Positions 1-8,639 of a DNA stretch of 25,561 nt are shown in pieces; position 1 is the first letter of the stretch, and the number at the start of each line of letters is the position of its first letter. Source of the stretch: a virus; IMG/VR virus record IMGVR_UViG_3300008259_000927, positions 1 to 25,561 of that record. One strand, 5' to 3'. Below the pieces are notes generated by a model that did not search any database, had not been told where the DNA came from, and saw only the letters and a list, made by a program, of their open reading frames with translations. The translations under genes were made by a program, and so were the position numbers.

Positions 1-1
1 C

Positions 2-709
2 GATGTCTCTCGCGGAACAGGAAATGACTACTCAGCATTCACCGTAGTGGACATAACTACAGCACCTTATAAGTTGGTGGCTACCTTCAGGAACAATACC
101 ATGTCACCCATGGTCTTTCCAAATGCCATCCATGTTGCAGCCAAGCAGTACAACAACTGCCATGTGCTTGTGGAGATCAACGACATGGGTGGTCAAGTGG
201 CAGACATCCTCCATGGCGAGATGGAATATGAGAATCTATTGTCCTCGACCATGCGTGGCCGAAAGGGTCAGGTTCTCGACGGTGGCTTTGGATCGGGTAC
301 AAGTCAGTTTGGAGTCAGGACAACTGAGGTGGTAAAGCGCACGGGGTGTTCCATCCTCAAGTCTCTGATTGAATCTGATAGGCTACAGATACAGGATTTC
401 GATGTCATCAAGGAACTATTTGCCTTCATCTCCAAGAAGAACTCTTTTGAGGCAGAGGTTGGTTACAATGACGATCTTGTGATGACCTTGGTTCTATTTG
501 GGTGGCTATCCACCCAACCATACTTCAAGGATCTTTCCTCCATGGATATCAGGAAAGACATATATCAGGACACGATCACGAAACTTGAGGAGGAGATGAC
601 GCCTTTTGGCTTCATCGATGATGGAGTTGACGATTCTACCCCTGAGCGAAGCGAAGATGGTTCTGTGTGGTTCAAGGACAGAGATTCTCGAATGAATTCT
701 TGGTACTGA
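2..709 (+). CDS. 17: Terminase large subunit, C-terminal nuclease part (5' end outside window)
   Basis: This is the 3' part of the DNA-packaging motor gene. The frame is open from base 2, before the first internal ATG at 47, and begins DVSRG-TGNDYSAF, the classic opening of the T4 gp17 RNase H-like nuclease domain that cuts concatemeric DNA at headful packaging. The first Asp (2-4), the Glu of VEIN (173-175) and the Asp pair of NDDLVMTL (470-475) match the three acidic metal-binding positions of the family. The ATPase domain lies upstream of the window. The C-terminus is acidic, then runs into SVWFKDRDSRMNSWY. The gene is followed by gp18 after about 50 bases, as in T4-like phages. The call is very secure; only the 5' extent is unknown. 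Confidence 0.95.
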   Translation, partial: DVSRGTGNDYSAFTVVDITTAPYKLVATFRNNTMSPMVFPNAIHVAAKQYNNCHVLVEINDMGGQVADILHGEMEYENLLSSTMRGRKGQVLDGGFGSGTSQFGVRTTEVVKRTGCSILKSLIESDRLQIQDFDVIKELFAFISKKNSFEAEVGYNDDLVMTLVLFGWLSTQPYFKDLSSMDIRKDIYQDTITKLEEEMTPFGFIDDGVDDSTPERSEDGSVWFKDRDSRMNSWY

Positions 710-759
710 TTCAAATACCAAAAATCCTACATACATTGTAGAATCATCGGGAGAACCAA

Positions 760-2667
760 ATGAGCAGAATACCTGTACAACTTAGCCCTGGTGTGAATTA
801 TTCGGAAATTGATCTTACGACGATTGTTCCAAATGTGGCAACTGCCACTGGTGCCATCGCGGGAGTCTTTCAATGGGGTCCAGCAGAAAAAATAGTAACC
901 GTAACTTCAGAAGACGATCTAGTCCGTATCTTTGGAAAGCCCTTAAGGGATGAAAACGGAATAGATTTTCACTGTGCAGCAAACTTCCTTCAGTATGGTC
1001 GTGACCTTCGGATTGTTCGTGCTGTTGGATCTGATGAAACAAATGCAAACTCCTCTGGCTTTACGGGCTTGCAGTATGTAAATGAGGATGTTCTTGGTGG
1101 TGAGGCCGCATCTGGTCTAACTGCTTCCTTCTATGCTCGTTATCCTGGTGTTTTGGGAAATTCACTCAAAGTCGTGGTTCTAGACGGCAATGGTGAGGCT
1201 TCTGTTGTGGTTGGAGCAACAGCAACAATCGGAACAAATACCATCAGATTCTCAACAGTTCTTGGCGGAACTCTTGAAGAAAATGACAAGTTGATCTATC
1301 AGACAAATCAGTTCTCTCAGACATTCCTTGTCGATTCGGCAGCGGGAAACACGGTCACAACAAAGACATATGTTGCAAGCGTCATCGGTCTAAGTGCGGA
1401 TGTCAAGTTCCGCAGTAAGTATGCCGATCTATTCCAACTCACAGCCGAAACAAGCACACAAGCCTCCGCAAAGGGTGGCTCTAATGACGAACTCAATGTC
1501 GTAGTCATTGACGAAGATGGTCTATTCACGGGAACCAAGGGTACGATTCTTGAGACATTCCAAAATGTCTCCAAGGCATATGATGCTCGGGACAATGACG
1601 GCGCACCAAACTATGTTTCGTCGGTGATCAACTCACAGTCGAACTACATTTGGGCTGGTAATCTTGAGACACTTTGGGGAGCATCTGTTCCACAAGATCT
1701 TACAACCACATTCTCTGATATCAGCGGTGGATATGCTGCTGCCAAGGTTTCTCGCTATAGCCTTAGCGGAGGCACTGGTGCTGCTTCATCGACAGCAAAT
1801 ATCTACACTAAGGGATACAGCAAGTTCATCGACCGAGACAATGTTGATATTTCTCTTCTTATCTCTGGTCGATCTGATGCAACCACAGTAAAGTTGCTAT
1901 CTGATCTTGTAAATGAACGCAAGGATTGCGTGTTGTTTGTGTCTCCACTTCTTACAGATGTTCTAAACAAGACACAATCAGTCGCAACAAATAACATTCT
2001 TACCACAAGAAACACAACATACGGAATCAATTCCTCCTATGTCGTGATGGATAGCGGTTGGAAATATATCTACGACAAGTACAATGACATGTTCCGCTAT
2101 GTTCCGCTCAATGCTGACATTGCTGGTATTTGCGCCCGTGCAGAGTTTGCAACACAATCTTGGTTTTCTCCAGCGGGTCTAAACAGAGGAACAGTCAAGA
2201 ATGTCATCAAGTTGGCATTCAATCCAGACCAAGCAGCAAGAGATCTTCTCTATGTCGCAAATGTAAATCCAGTTGCTACATTCAGCGGAGAGGGAACCAT
2301 CCTCTTTGGCGACAAGACCATGTTGAAGAAGCCAAGTGCATTTGACCGCATCAATGTCAGGCGGCTTTTCATCACCCTTGAAAAAGCAATCTCCACAGCC
2401 GCTAAATACTCATTGTTCGAATTCAATGATGAGTTTACTCGCTCACAGTTCAGGAACCTTACCATTCCATATCTCCGTAATGTTCAGGCACAAAGAGGTA
2501 TCACCGACTTCAGAGTGATTTGTGATGAAACCAATAACACTGGAGAAGTCATCGACCGCAATCAGTTCGTGGCAGACATTTACATTAAGCCAGCGCGGTC
2601 TATCAACTTCATTCAGTTGAACTTCATTGCAACAAGAACAGATAGCACCTTTACTGAGATCATCTAA
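760..2667 (+). CDS. 18: Tail sheath protein (first copy)
   Basis: This gene encodes the contractile tail sheath subunit, which polymerises around the tail tube and contracts to drive the tube through the host envelope. At 635 residues it is close to T4 gp18 (about 659). The N-terminus QLSPGVNYSEIDLTT is the conserved start of T4-like sheath proteins, and the last 130 residues (FGDKT, KPSAFDRINVRR, NDEFTRSQFRN, NQFVADIYIKP) are the conserved C-terminal core that holds the sheath fold. The ATG at 760 has GGGAG a few bases upstream. A second, diverged sheath gene follows after 11 bases. The reading frame is intact, so this copy is presumably the functional major sheath. Confidence 0.95.
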   Translation: MSRIPVQLSPGVNYSEIDLTTIVPNVATATGAIAGVFQWGPAEKIVTVTSEDDLVRIFGKPLRDENGIDFHCAANFLQYGRDLRIVRAVGSDETNANSSGFTGLQYVNEDVLGGEAASGLTASFYARYPGVLGNSLKVVVLDGNGEASVVVGATATIGTNTIRFSTVLGGTLEENDKLIYQTNQFSQTFLVDSAAGNTVTTKTYVASVIGLSADVKFRSKYADLFQLTAETSTQASAKGGSNDELNVVVIDEDGLFTGTKGTILETFQNVSKAYDARDNDGAPNYVSSVINSQSNYIWAGNLETLWGASVPQDLTTTFSDISGGYAAAKVSRYSLSGGTGAASSTANIYTKGYSKFIDRDNVDISLLISGRSDATTVKLLSDLVNERKDCVLFVSPLLTDVLNKTQSVATNNILTTRNTTYGINSSYVVMDSGWKYIYDKYNDMFRYVPLNADIAGICARAEFATQSWFSPAGLNRGTVKNVIKLAFNPDQAARDLLYVANVNPVATFSGEGTILFGDKTMLKKPSAFDRINVRRLFITLEKAISTAAKYSLFEFNDEFTRSQFRNLTIPYLRNVQAQRGITDFRVICDETNNTGEVIDRNQFVADIYIKPARSINFIQLNFIATRTDSTFTEII

Positions 2668-2678
2668 CAGGAGAGAAA

Positions 2679-3086
2679 ATGGCTAGTCCAATCCCAACAC
2701 AACTAAGCCCAGGCGTTAAAGTTTCGGAGATCGATCTTTCTCAGTTCATTCAGCCAGAGTCTCTCAACAGTGCTGGTATGGTGGGAACATTCAATTGGGG
2801 TCCATGTTTGATTGCAAATCGAGTCACATCGGAAAGCAATCTTGCTGCCCTTTATGGAAAGCCAACCCTTGATCCTTCTGATGTTGACAGTGAGGCAGAT
2901 TTACAAGTATTGCAAACTGTACTCATGGTAGCATCAAGAATGAGGCAGAGTTTGCACTATTGGGAGGATTTTCTGGACAAGATGGCATCGAATCCATTGC
3001 ACACTTCCGCGGTAGATATCCAGGAAACTTTGGAGACTCACTTAAGGTCATTGTTTGGGATGGTGCTACAAGTGAAAATGGTATAA
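2679..3086 (+). CDS. Second tail sheath protein, 5' fragment (frame broken)
   Basis: The N-terminal piece of a tandem sheath paralogue starts MASPIPTQLSPGVKVSEIDL, clearly homologous to the first copy. AGGAG lies just upstream of the ATG. Homology in this frame runs to about base 2921 (DLQVLQTV); the rest, to the stop at 3086, is out-of-frame translation. Compared with the first copy (GIDFHCAANFLQYGRDLRIV), about nine residues are missing between DVD and DLQV, immediately before the frame break. The continuation in the correct frame is readable from about base 2924 (HGSIKNEAEF). This is either a damaged gene or an assembly or consensus error; read it together with the next entry. Confidence 0.85.
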   Translation: MASPIPTQLSPGVKVSEIDLSQFIQPESLNSAGMVGTFNWGPCLIANRVTSESNLAALYGKPTLDPSDVDSEADLQVLQTVLMVASRMRQSLHYWEDFLDKMASNPLHTSAVDIQETLETHLRSLFGMVLQVKMV

Positions 3087-5329
3087 TAAACACAACAACC
3101 ACGGCATACACAGATTATACATTGTTTGGCGGATACGCACTAGCAACAATGGCTGGTATAAGCACGGGTACTATCGGATATACATTTGAGGTAAAAAGAA
3201 ATCCTTTTACTATTGGGCTTGATATGCCTGATGTTGATGGTCTTGTTTCTTTGGGATTTACAAGTGGATCGCATCAATACACTCTTGTCACGGTTGTCCC
3301 GCCAACGAGTCAAACTACAGCACAGTTTATAGATTCTCTATCAAACGCAGAAGGAATCAAGTTCTTCTATGCAACAGGAACAACTTCAAGCAATCTTTCT
3401 TTGACTAGTTCTGGTAGCATTCCCGATGGAAATAATGGAAATTATTATGTTCTTGAGGATGCAACAGCAACCATAGGCAAAGCGTTCAATCCATTCAATA
3501 CATTCAACCCATCAACGAATCCTTCGAAAAATATATTCGCAAAAGTAAATTCTGTAAATAGTGCGGCTGTTGATCTGTTATTCTTGAATGCAGATTCAAC
3601 AAATATGAACTCTGGATTTGCAAATCCATCAGCAACCGCAAAAGCACCAAATCCAGCCGCGTTCAAGAACTTCCAAACATCTGGTATTCCATCAAACTTT
3701 GGTTCTTTGATCTATACAGGAACAGATAGCACAAATCTATTTGTTACCTACAGATCCACATGGTCAACTATAGCCTCCAAGATATTCAACACAGTATCGG
3801 GGACTCCATCTACTTCTATAAAGGGTTGGAATCTTCTTGTTGGGTTGACTGGTGGAATCACATTTGTTCAGACAGTCAGTGGAACTCAACAAGCAATAGG
3901 TCTTACCTTTGATACTGTTGGTGGTCTTACTGGTATCCAAAGAGACTTTGCATTCGGTATGAAGCAGTTTGGAAAGACATCAGTTGTAAACTCACAGACA
4001 ACATCAACTGTTGCAGATTTTACATCATCAACCGCGATCTTTGATAAGATACCAAATACATCAGAATTCGCTCTTAGTGTTGGTGGTTCAAATGATGAAG
4101 TAAGTTTTGCAGTTATTGATACGGGTGGAAAGTTTGGTCCAAAGAATGGACTTCTTGAAAGATTCCAACTTCTATCAAAGGCAAAGGATGCAAAGAATCT
4201 TGATGGTGAGTCAATCTACTATAAAGACTACATCAATAATAACTCTAAATTTGTTTACTGTACCAAGCCGTTTGGTTTGAGTGGTGGTGGCAATGCATCA
4301 TCGGATGCAACCACCGCATTCGGTGAAATCTTCTATTCTTATGTTGATGTACCTGGTGGCACAACCTACACAAGGAAGGGATTCTATGAATCCCAACTTT
4401 ATTTTGGTGAATCAAGCGCATCAACTCCAACAATCGCTGAGTATAGCAATGCATATTCAATCTTTGCTGATGATGATTCGGCAGTTGATATTATCTTTGT
4501 ACCAGAATCATCAGTTGCAACTGATACATCAAGCGCAGCAACAACAGTAGAATCTATCGTCTATGATACGGTGATTGAACCACGCAAGGATACCATCCTT
4601 GTCATTCCAACACCAAAGCCAGCAAGCACAACTCAACATTCTGCACAAGCAACAGCAAATGCCATTGGATTCAGGAAGACCAATCTAACAGTTCCTTCCA
4701 ACTCGTACACAATGCTTGTTGCTGGTAGAAAGATCTACTTTGATACATTCAATAATCAGTTGCGTAGAATGTCTCTATCATCAGATCTTGCTGGAATACT
4801 CTCCGCACAAGAGATTCCTTGGGAATCGCCAGCGGGATTTGCAAGAGGAATCATCCGCAATGCCATCAAGTTGGAGACAAACTTCTCCAAGCCTGATCGC
4901 GACGAACTTTATAAGAACGGAATTAACTTCTTCGTTCAGTTCAATGATGGATCTGGTACAGCATTGTTCGGTGACAAGACTCTTCTAACCAAACCAAGTG
5001 CCTTTGATCGCATCAATGTCCGCAGAGTGTTCATCTCTCTTGAGAAGGCCATTTCTAAGGCGGCTAAGTTCTCATTGTTCGAATTCAATGACGAGTTCAC
5101 CCGTTCTCAGTTCCGCAATCTAGTAATCCCATTCCTCTCAAGTGTACAATCACAAAGGGGTATTGCAGATTTCAAGGTTGTTTGCGACAACACAAACAAT
5201 ACTGCTGAAGTGATTGATAAGAATCAGTTCGTTGCAGACATCTATATCAAGCCATTGAAGTCCATCAACTTCATTCAGTTGAACTTCATTGCAGTGAGAA
5301 GCGACTTTAACCTCACCACCATCGAATAA
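2960..5329 (+). CDS. Second tail sheath protein, main part (3' fragment)
   Basis: The body of the second sheath protein is readable from about 2924 (HGSIKNEAEFALLGGFSGQDG). The nominal TTG start at 2960 is only the first permissible start after the frame break and is not a real start. The conserved early core (HFRGRYPGNFGDSLKVIVWD) and the C-terminal core (FGDKTLLTKPSAFDRINVRR to the end) closely match the first copy, with synonymous third-base changes that indicate past purifying selection. The middle, roughly 3090-4060, is Ser/Thr/Gly/Asn-rich and longer than in the first copy, so the full protein would be near 880 residues. The stop codon lies inside a late-promoter-like motif for the tube gene. 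A minor sheath subunit, or a sheath carrying an extra outward domain, is possible. Confidence 0.88.
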   Translation: MGGFSGQDGIESIAHFRGRYPGNFGDSLKVIVWDGATSENGIINTTTTAYTDYTLFGGYALATMAGISTGTIGYTFEVKRNPFTIGLDMPDVDGLVSLGFTSGSHQYTLVTVVPPTSQTTAQFIDSLSNAEGIKFFYATGTTSSNLSLTSSGSIPDGNNGNYYVLEDATATIGKAFNPFNTFNPSTNPSKNIFAKVNSVNSAAVDLLFLNADSTNMNSGFANPSATAKAPNPAAFKNFQTSGIPSNFGSLIYTGTDSTNLFVTYRSTWSTIASKIFNTVSGTPSTSIKGWNLLVGLTGGITFVQTVSGTQQAIGLTFDTVGGLTGIQRDFAFGMKQFGKTSVVNSQTTSTVADFTSSTAIFDKIPNTSEFALSVGGSNDEVSFAVIDTGGKFGPKNGLLERFQLLSKAKDAKNLDGESIYYKDYINNNSKFVYCTKPFGLSGGGNASSDATTAFGEIFYSYVDVPGGTTYTRKGFYESQLYFGESSASTPTIAEYSNAYSIFADDDSAVDIIFVPESSVATDTSSAATTVESIVYDTVIEPRKDTILVIPTPKPASTTQHSAQATANAIGFRKTNLTVPSNSYTMLVAGRKIYFDTFNNQLRRMSLSSDLAGILSAQEIPWESPAGFARGIIRNAIKLETNFSKPDRDELYKNGINFFVQFNDGSGTALFGDKTLLTKPSAFDRINVRRVFISLEKAISKAAKFSLFEFNDEFTRSQFRNLVIPFLSSVQSQRGIADFKVVCDNTNNTAEVIDKNQFVADIYIKPLKSINFIQLNFIAVRSDFNLTTIE

Positions 5330-5332
5330 ATA
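5325..5332 (+). promoter_or_regulatory. Late-promoter-like motif AATAAATA before the tail tube gene
   Basis: The octamer AATAAATA differs at one base from the T4 late promoter TATAAATA, which is recognised by RNA polymerase carrying gp55. It overlaps the TAA stop of the second sheath gene and would start a transcript near 5338, just before the GGGAG ribosome site of gp19. A gp55 gene is present in this window. This is a motif match only. Confidence 0.4.
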
Positions 5333-5353
5333 AGCCTATAGGGAGCATCAAGA

Positions 5354-5923
5354 ATGAACATCAAGAACTTTGCCAATGCAATGCAGGGAGCGGGAGTCAA
5401 GCCTTCTCTCTTCGAAGTTCAGGGTAGAATCGGTGGAACGGAAAGCCCACTCACTCCGTTCCTTGTCAAGTCCGCATCATTGCCAGGTACTGCGTTAGGA
5501 ACCATCGAAATTCCATTCCGTGGAAGAAGAATCAAGGTACCTGGCGACCGCGTCTTCGGTGATTGGACAATCACACTCATCAATGATAATAAGTTCCAAC
5601 TTCGTAATCTTTTTGAACTTTGGGTCAACAGCATTCAGTCGATGCAGACAAATGTTGCTACCAACGAGTTCATCAACTTCGCTGGTCCAGTCTTCACAGA
5701 TTGGACTGTAAATCAGTTGGATCGTGCAGGAAAGCCAATCAAGGCATATACTTTGGTTGGATGCTTCCCAACTGACATCTCTCCAATCGATCTTTCATAT
5801 GAAGCAACAGATCAGATTGAAGAGTTCAGCGTCACTCTTGCATACTCTTACTTCACATCTAATGTCGGAACGCCAGACGCACAACCGCTACCTGGCTTGA
5901 ACAACTTCACCCCAGGTGGTTAA
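5354..5923 (+). CDS. 19: Tail tube protein
   Basis: This is the inner tube subunit of the contractile tail, stacked as hexameric rings inside the sheath. At 189 residues it is close to T4 gp19 (163) and typical of marine T4-like phages. It starts MNIKNFANAMQGAGVKPS, followed by SLPGTALGTIEIPFRGRRIKVPGDR and FGDWTITLINDN, the conserved beta-barrel segments of the T4-type tube family, and later DLSYEATDQIEEFSVTLAYSY. GGGAG lies 8 bases upstream of the ATG. Its position directly after the sheath genes and before the portal matches the canonical order. Confidence 0.95.
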   Translation: MNIKNFANAMQGAGVKPSLFEVQGRIGGTESPLTPFLVKSASLPGTALGTIEIPFRGRRIKVPGDRVFGDWTITLINDNKFQLRNLFELWVNSIQSMQTNVATNEFINFAGPVFTDWTVNQLDRAGKPIKAYTLVGCFPTDISPIDLSYEATDQIEEFSVTLAYSYFTSNVGTPDAQPLPGLNNFTPGG

Positions 5924-5946
5924 TCTTTAGTATTTGGAGATCGTGA

Positions 5947-7623
5947 ATGGCTTTTGAACTTTTTGGATGGAGCCTGGGTAGATCAGGCGATAGGACAGCC
6001 CCGAAACTTGAGCAGGAAGAGATTAAGGCAAATGCATCATTTGCCCCTCCTGATCTTGAGGACGGGGCTATGCCTATTTCGTCTGGTGTATACTTTAGTT
6101 CCTACATGGATTTCGATGGGGGAATCAAGTCAACAGCCGACATGATTCGCAAGTACAGGGAAATGGCCCTGTATCCTGAAGTTGAAATGGCAATCGATGA
6201 CATCTGCAACGAAGCAATCGTCTACGATGACACAAAGAGGCCAGTCGAGATCGTTGTTGATGACAGGAAACTTTCTCCAAAGATTAAGGCAAAGATCCAA
6301 GAAGAGTTTGATGAGATCCTTCGTCTGCTGAAGTTTCAAGATAAAGGATACGAAATCTTTCGAAAGTGGTACATTGACGGAAGACTCTATTATCACAAGA
6401 TCATAGACAAGGAAAACCCAAAGAAGGGTCTTGTCGAACTTCGTCCAATCGAATCAACCCACATCAGGAAGGTTCGAAATGTTCAGAAGAAGAAGGACAA
6501 GGCAACCAATGCTGATCTTGTCACAAAGGTTGACGAGTTCTTTGTCTACAGCGAGCGCGAGGAAACATCCACAACCACTGCGGCATTCACTCCCGCCACA
6601 CCAACCAAGGGTGTGAAGATTGCCACAGATTCGATCTGTTACACACACAGCGGTTTGTTTGATTCAGGTAAGAAGCGCGTCCTATCCTATGTTCACAAGG
6701 CACTCAAGCCACTCAATCAGTTGAAGATGGTCGAGGATGCCGTTGTGATCTATCGGTTGTCTCGCGCTCCAGAGCGAAGAGTTTTCTACATCGATGTCGG
6801 CAATCTTCCAAAGAACAAGGCCGAGCAGTATCTCAAGGACATCATGAACCGCTATCGCAATAAGTTGGTTTATGATGCATCGACTGGAGAACTCAAGGAC
6901 GAGCGTAGGCACATGACAATGCTTGAGGACTTTTGGATGCCTCGCCGCGAAGGTGGCAAGGGAACCGAAGTCTCAACGCTACCAGGTGGACAGAATCTTG
7001 GACAGATGGACGATGTCCTGTACTTTCAGAAGAAACTATACAAGTCATTGAATGTTCCCACATCAAGACTTGAGACTGATCAGAACGGCTTCAATATGGG
7101 CCGTCAGGCAGAAATCACCCGCGACGAACTCAAGTTCTTCAGATTCATCGAAAGACTTCGCAAGAAGTTCGGTGAACTATTCATGGACATCATGAAGACT
7201 CAGTTGCTTCTCAAAGGAGTCATCACGAAGGAAGATTGGGAATACATTCAGCCCATGATTCGCTTCGACTTCCGCAAGGATTCATACTTCACGGAAGCAA
7301 AGGAGAACGAGATCCTAACAAACAGACTGAATCTCGTCAATAGTGCAGATCCATATCTCGGCAAGTACTTCTCTAAGGCTTATGTTCAGAAGCATATTCT
7401 GCGTCTTTCTGAGGAAGAAATCGCGGATATCACGCAGGAAGTCGAGCAAGAGAAGCAAGAGAATCCCGATACTGCCATTCCAACGCAGATAGCGACCCAA
7501 GTCACCACTCAGCAGATGACTGGTGATATACAGATGCAGCAGCAGTTGCAACAGCAACAGGCTCAAATGCAGATGCAAGCACAAATGCCACAGCCCCAAG
7601 AACAACCAAACTCCAAGAAATAA
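5947..7623 (+). CDS. 20: Portal vertex protein
   Basis: The portal forms a dodecameric ring at one capsid vertex, initiates prohead assembly and is the channel for packaging. The 558 residues are comparable with T4 gp20 (524). Conserved blocks include YREMALYPEVEMAIDDICNE, the GRLYYH/ELRPI region, VIYRLSRAPERRVFYIDVGN, LPKNKAEQYLKDIMNRYRNK, and then TLPGGQNLGQMDDV with NVPTSRLETD. The C-terminal 45 or so residues are a low-complexity Gln/Met-rich tail (MQQQLQQQQAQMQMQAQ) ending in basic SKK, probably disordered and variable. GGAGA precedes the ATG. The frame is intact. Confidence 0.97.
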   Translation: MAFELFGWSLGRSGDRTAPKLEQEEIKANASFAPPDLEDGAMPISSGVYFSSYMDFDGGIKSTADMIRKYREMALYPEVEMAIDDICNEAIVYDDTKRPVEIVVDDRKLSPKIKAKIQEEFDEILRLLKFQDKGYEIFRKWYIDGRLYYHKIIDKENPKKGLVELRPIESTHIRKVRNVQKKKDKATNADLVTKVDEFFVYSEREETSTTTAAFTPATPTKGVKIATDSICYTHSGLFDSGKKRVLSYVHKALKPLNQLKMVEDAVVIYRLSRAPERRVFYIDVGNLPKNKAEQYLKDIMNRYRNKLVYDASTGELKDERRHMTMLEDFWMPRREGGKGTEVSTLPGGQNLGQMDDVLYFQKKLYKSLNVPTSRLETDQNGFNMGRQAEITRDELKFFRFIERLRKKFGELFMDIMKTQLLLKGVITKEDWEYIQPMIRFDFRKDSYFTEAKENEILTNRLNLVNSADPYLGKYFSKAYVQKHILRLSEEEIADITQEVEQEKQENPDTAIPTQIATQVTTQQMTGDIQMQQQLQQQQAQMQMQAQMPQPQEQPNSKK

Positions 7624-7650
7624 TAGATAATCAAATCAGGAGATAATAAA

Positions 7651-7947
7651 ATGTCCGATTCAAGAGAACTCATCAGGGCAATCATGGACGAAGATTTCGT
7701 CTCTGCCAAAGAAATCACAAATGGCCTTCTTTTCTCCACCGTTGCCGATCACATTGATGATGTAAAGGCTGAAGTTGGAATGAACCTTTTCGATGAACTT
7801 GAGGAAGGTAAGGATTATGATAAGGACGGCACGATTGAATCTCCAAAGGATGAAGTCCTTGGTTCACGCATCAATGCCGCAGTCAAGTCTGGTAAACTCT
7901 CACCACAACAGGCAGCAAAGACCAAGAACAAGGGCATGTACCGCTAA
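7651..7947 (+). CDS. Small prohead-core-like protein with EF-hand-like loop
   Basis: This 98-residue protein sits exactly where T4 carries the prohead core genes 67 and 68, between portal and protease, and is preceded by AGGAG. The N-terminal 50 residues (LIRAIMDEDFVSAKEITNGL) look like the short helical start of gp67-type core proteins. Residues 55-60 read DYDKDG, followed by TIESPKDEVLGSRI, which resembles an EF-hand or dockerin-type calcium loop, although the usual acidic residue at loop position 12 is Lys. The C-terminus is basic (AAKTKNKGMYR). The assignment as prohead core protein rests mainly on position; the calcium-binding reading is inference. Confidence 0.6.
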   Translation: MSDSRELIRAIMDEDFVSAKEITNGLLFSTVADHIDDVKAEVGMNLFDELEEGKDYDKDGTIESPKDEVLGSRINAAVKSGKLSPQQAAKTKNKGMYR

Positions 7948-7956
7948 GGATTTTCT

Positions 7957-8604
7957 ATGCTACTAATCACAGAACACAACGAAACAAACATTCAGACCAT
8001 TGCTGAAGATGCTGGCAACGGAAAGAAGAACTACTACATTCGTGGTGTGTTCATGGAATCCGAGCAGATTAACAAGAATGGTCGAATCTACCCACAATCC
8101 ATCATGGAGCGTGAGGTTGGTAAGTACAACGACAACTACATCAAGAGCAGCCGTTCGCTTGGCGAACTAGGCCACCCACAGGGACCAAGCCTAAACCTCG
8201 ACAGAGTTTCCCATATCATCAAGGAGATGAATATGGATGGAACTGTCGTTTATGGAAAGGCAAAGATTCTTGATACACCATTCGGAAACATTGTTAAGAA
8301 CCTCATTGATGAGGGTGTGCGCCTTGGCGTTTCATCCCGTGGAATGGGTTCTTTAAAGCAAGTAAACGGCGTGAACGAGGTTCAGGACGATTTTAGTCTT
8401 GCAACAGTAGACATCGTTGCAGATCCATCAGCCCCAAATGCCTTTGTCAATGGCATCATGGAAGGCAAGGAGTGGGTCTGGAACAATGGTATTCTTCAGG
8501 AGAAGGCTATTGCCTCATACAAGAAGACCATCACAAAAGCCAGTTCACGCGAACTAGAAGAAGCAAAGTTGGAAGTCTTCAAGGACTTCTTATCAAAACT
8601 CTGA
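7957..8604 (+). CDS. 21: Prohead core maturation protease
   Basis: This is the serine protease that processes scaffold and capsid proteins inside the prohead before packaging. At 215 residues it is near T4 gp21 (212). The fold markers of the phage prohead protease family are present: YYIRGVFMESEQINKNGRIY, then SLGELGHP with the likely catalytic His at 73, GVSSRGMGS with the likely nucleophilic Ser at 126 or 127, and TVDIVADPSAPNAF. It lies 9 bases after the preceding gene, with AAGGA as a weak ribosome site, and directly precedes the scaffold gene, its main substrate. The C-terminal segment after about residue 170 is variable and rich in Lys and Glu. Confidence 0.94.
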   Translation: MLLITEHNETNIQTIAEDAGNGKKNYYIRGVFMESEQINKNGRIYPQSIMEREVGKYNDNYIKSSRSLGELGHPQGPSLNLDRVSHIIKEMNMDGTVVYGKAKILDTPFGNIVKNLIDEGVRLGVSSRGMGSLKQVNGVNEVQDDFSLATVDIVADPSAPNAFVNGIMEGKEWVWNNGILQEKAIASYKKTITKASSRELEEAKLEVFKDFLSKL

Positions 8605-8608
8605 TTTT

Positions 8609-8616
8609 TATACATA
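8609..8616 (+). promoter_or_regulatory. Late-promoter-like TATACATA before the scaffold gene
   Basis: TATACATA matches seven of eight bases of TATAAATA. It lies in the 35-base gap before gp22, with a plausible start near 8622 and a good ribosome site (AAAGGAG) before the ATG at 8640. This is a motif match only. Confidence 0.3.
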
Positions 8617-8639
8617 AGGGAAGATAAAGGAGATTTCTA

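Noticed and set aside
728-742. Small hairpin CTACA/TGTAG between terminase and sheath
   Set aside because: Only a 5 bp stem with no T-run afterwards; not a credible terminator.
2401-2408. GCTAAATA inside the first sheath gene
   Set aside because: It encodes the conserved AAKYS segment; most likely coincidence within coding sequence.
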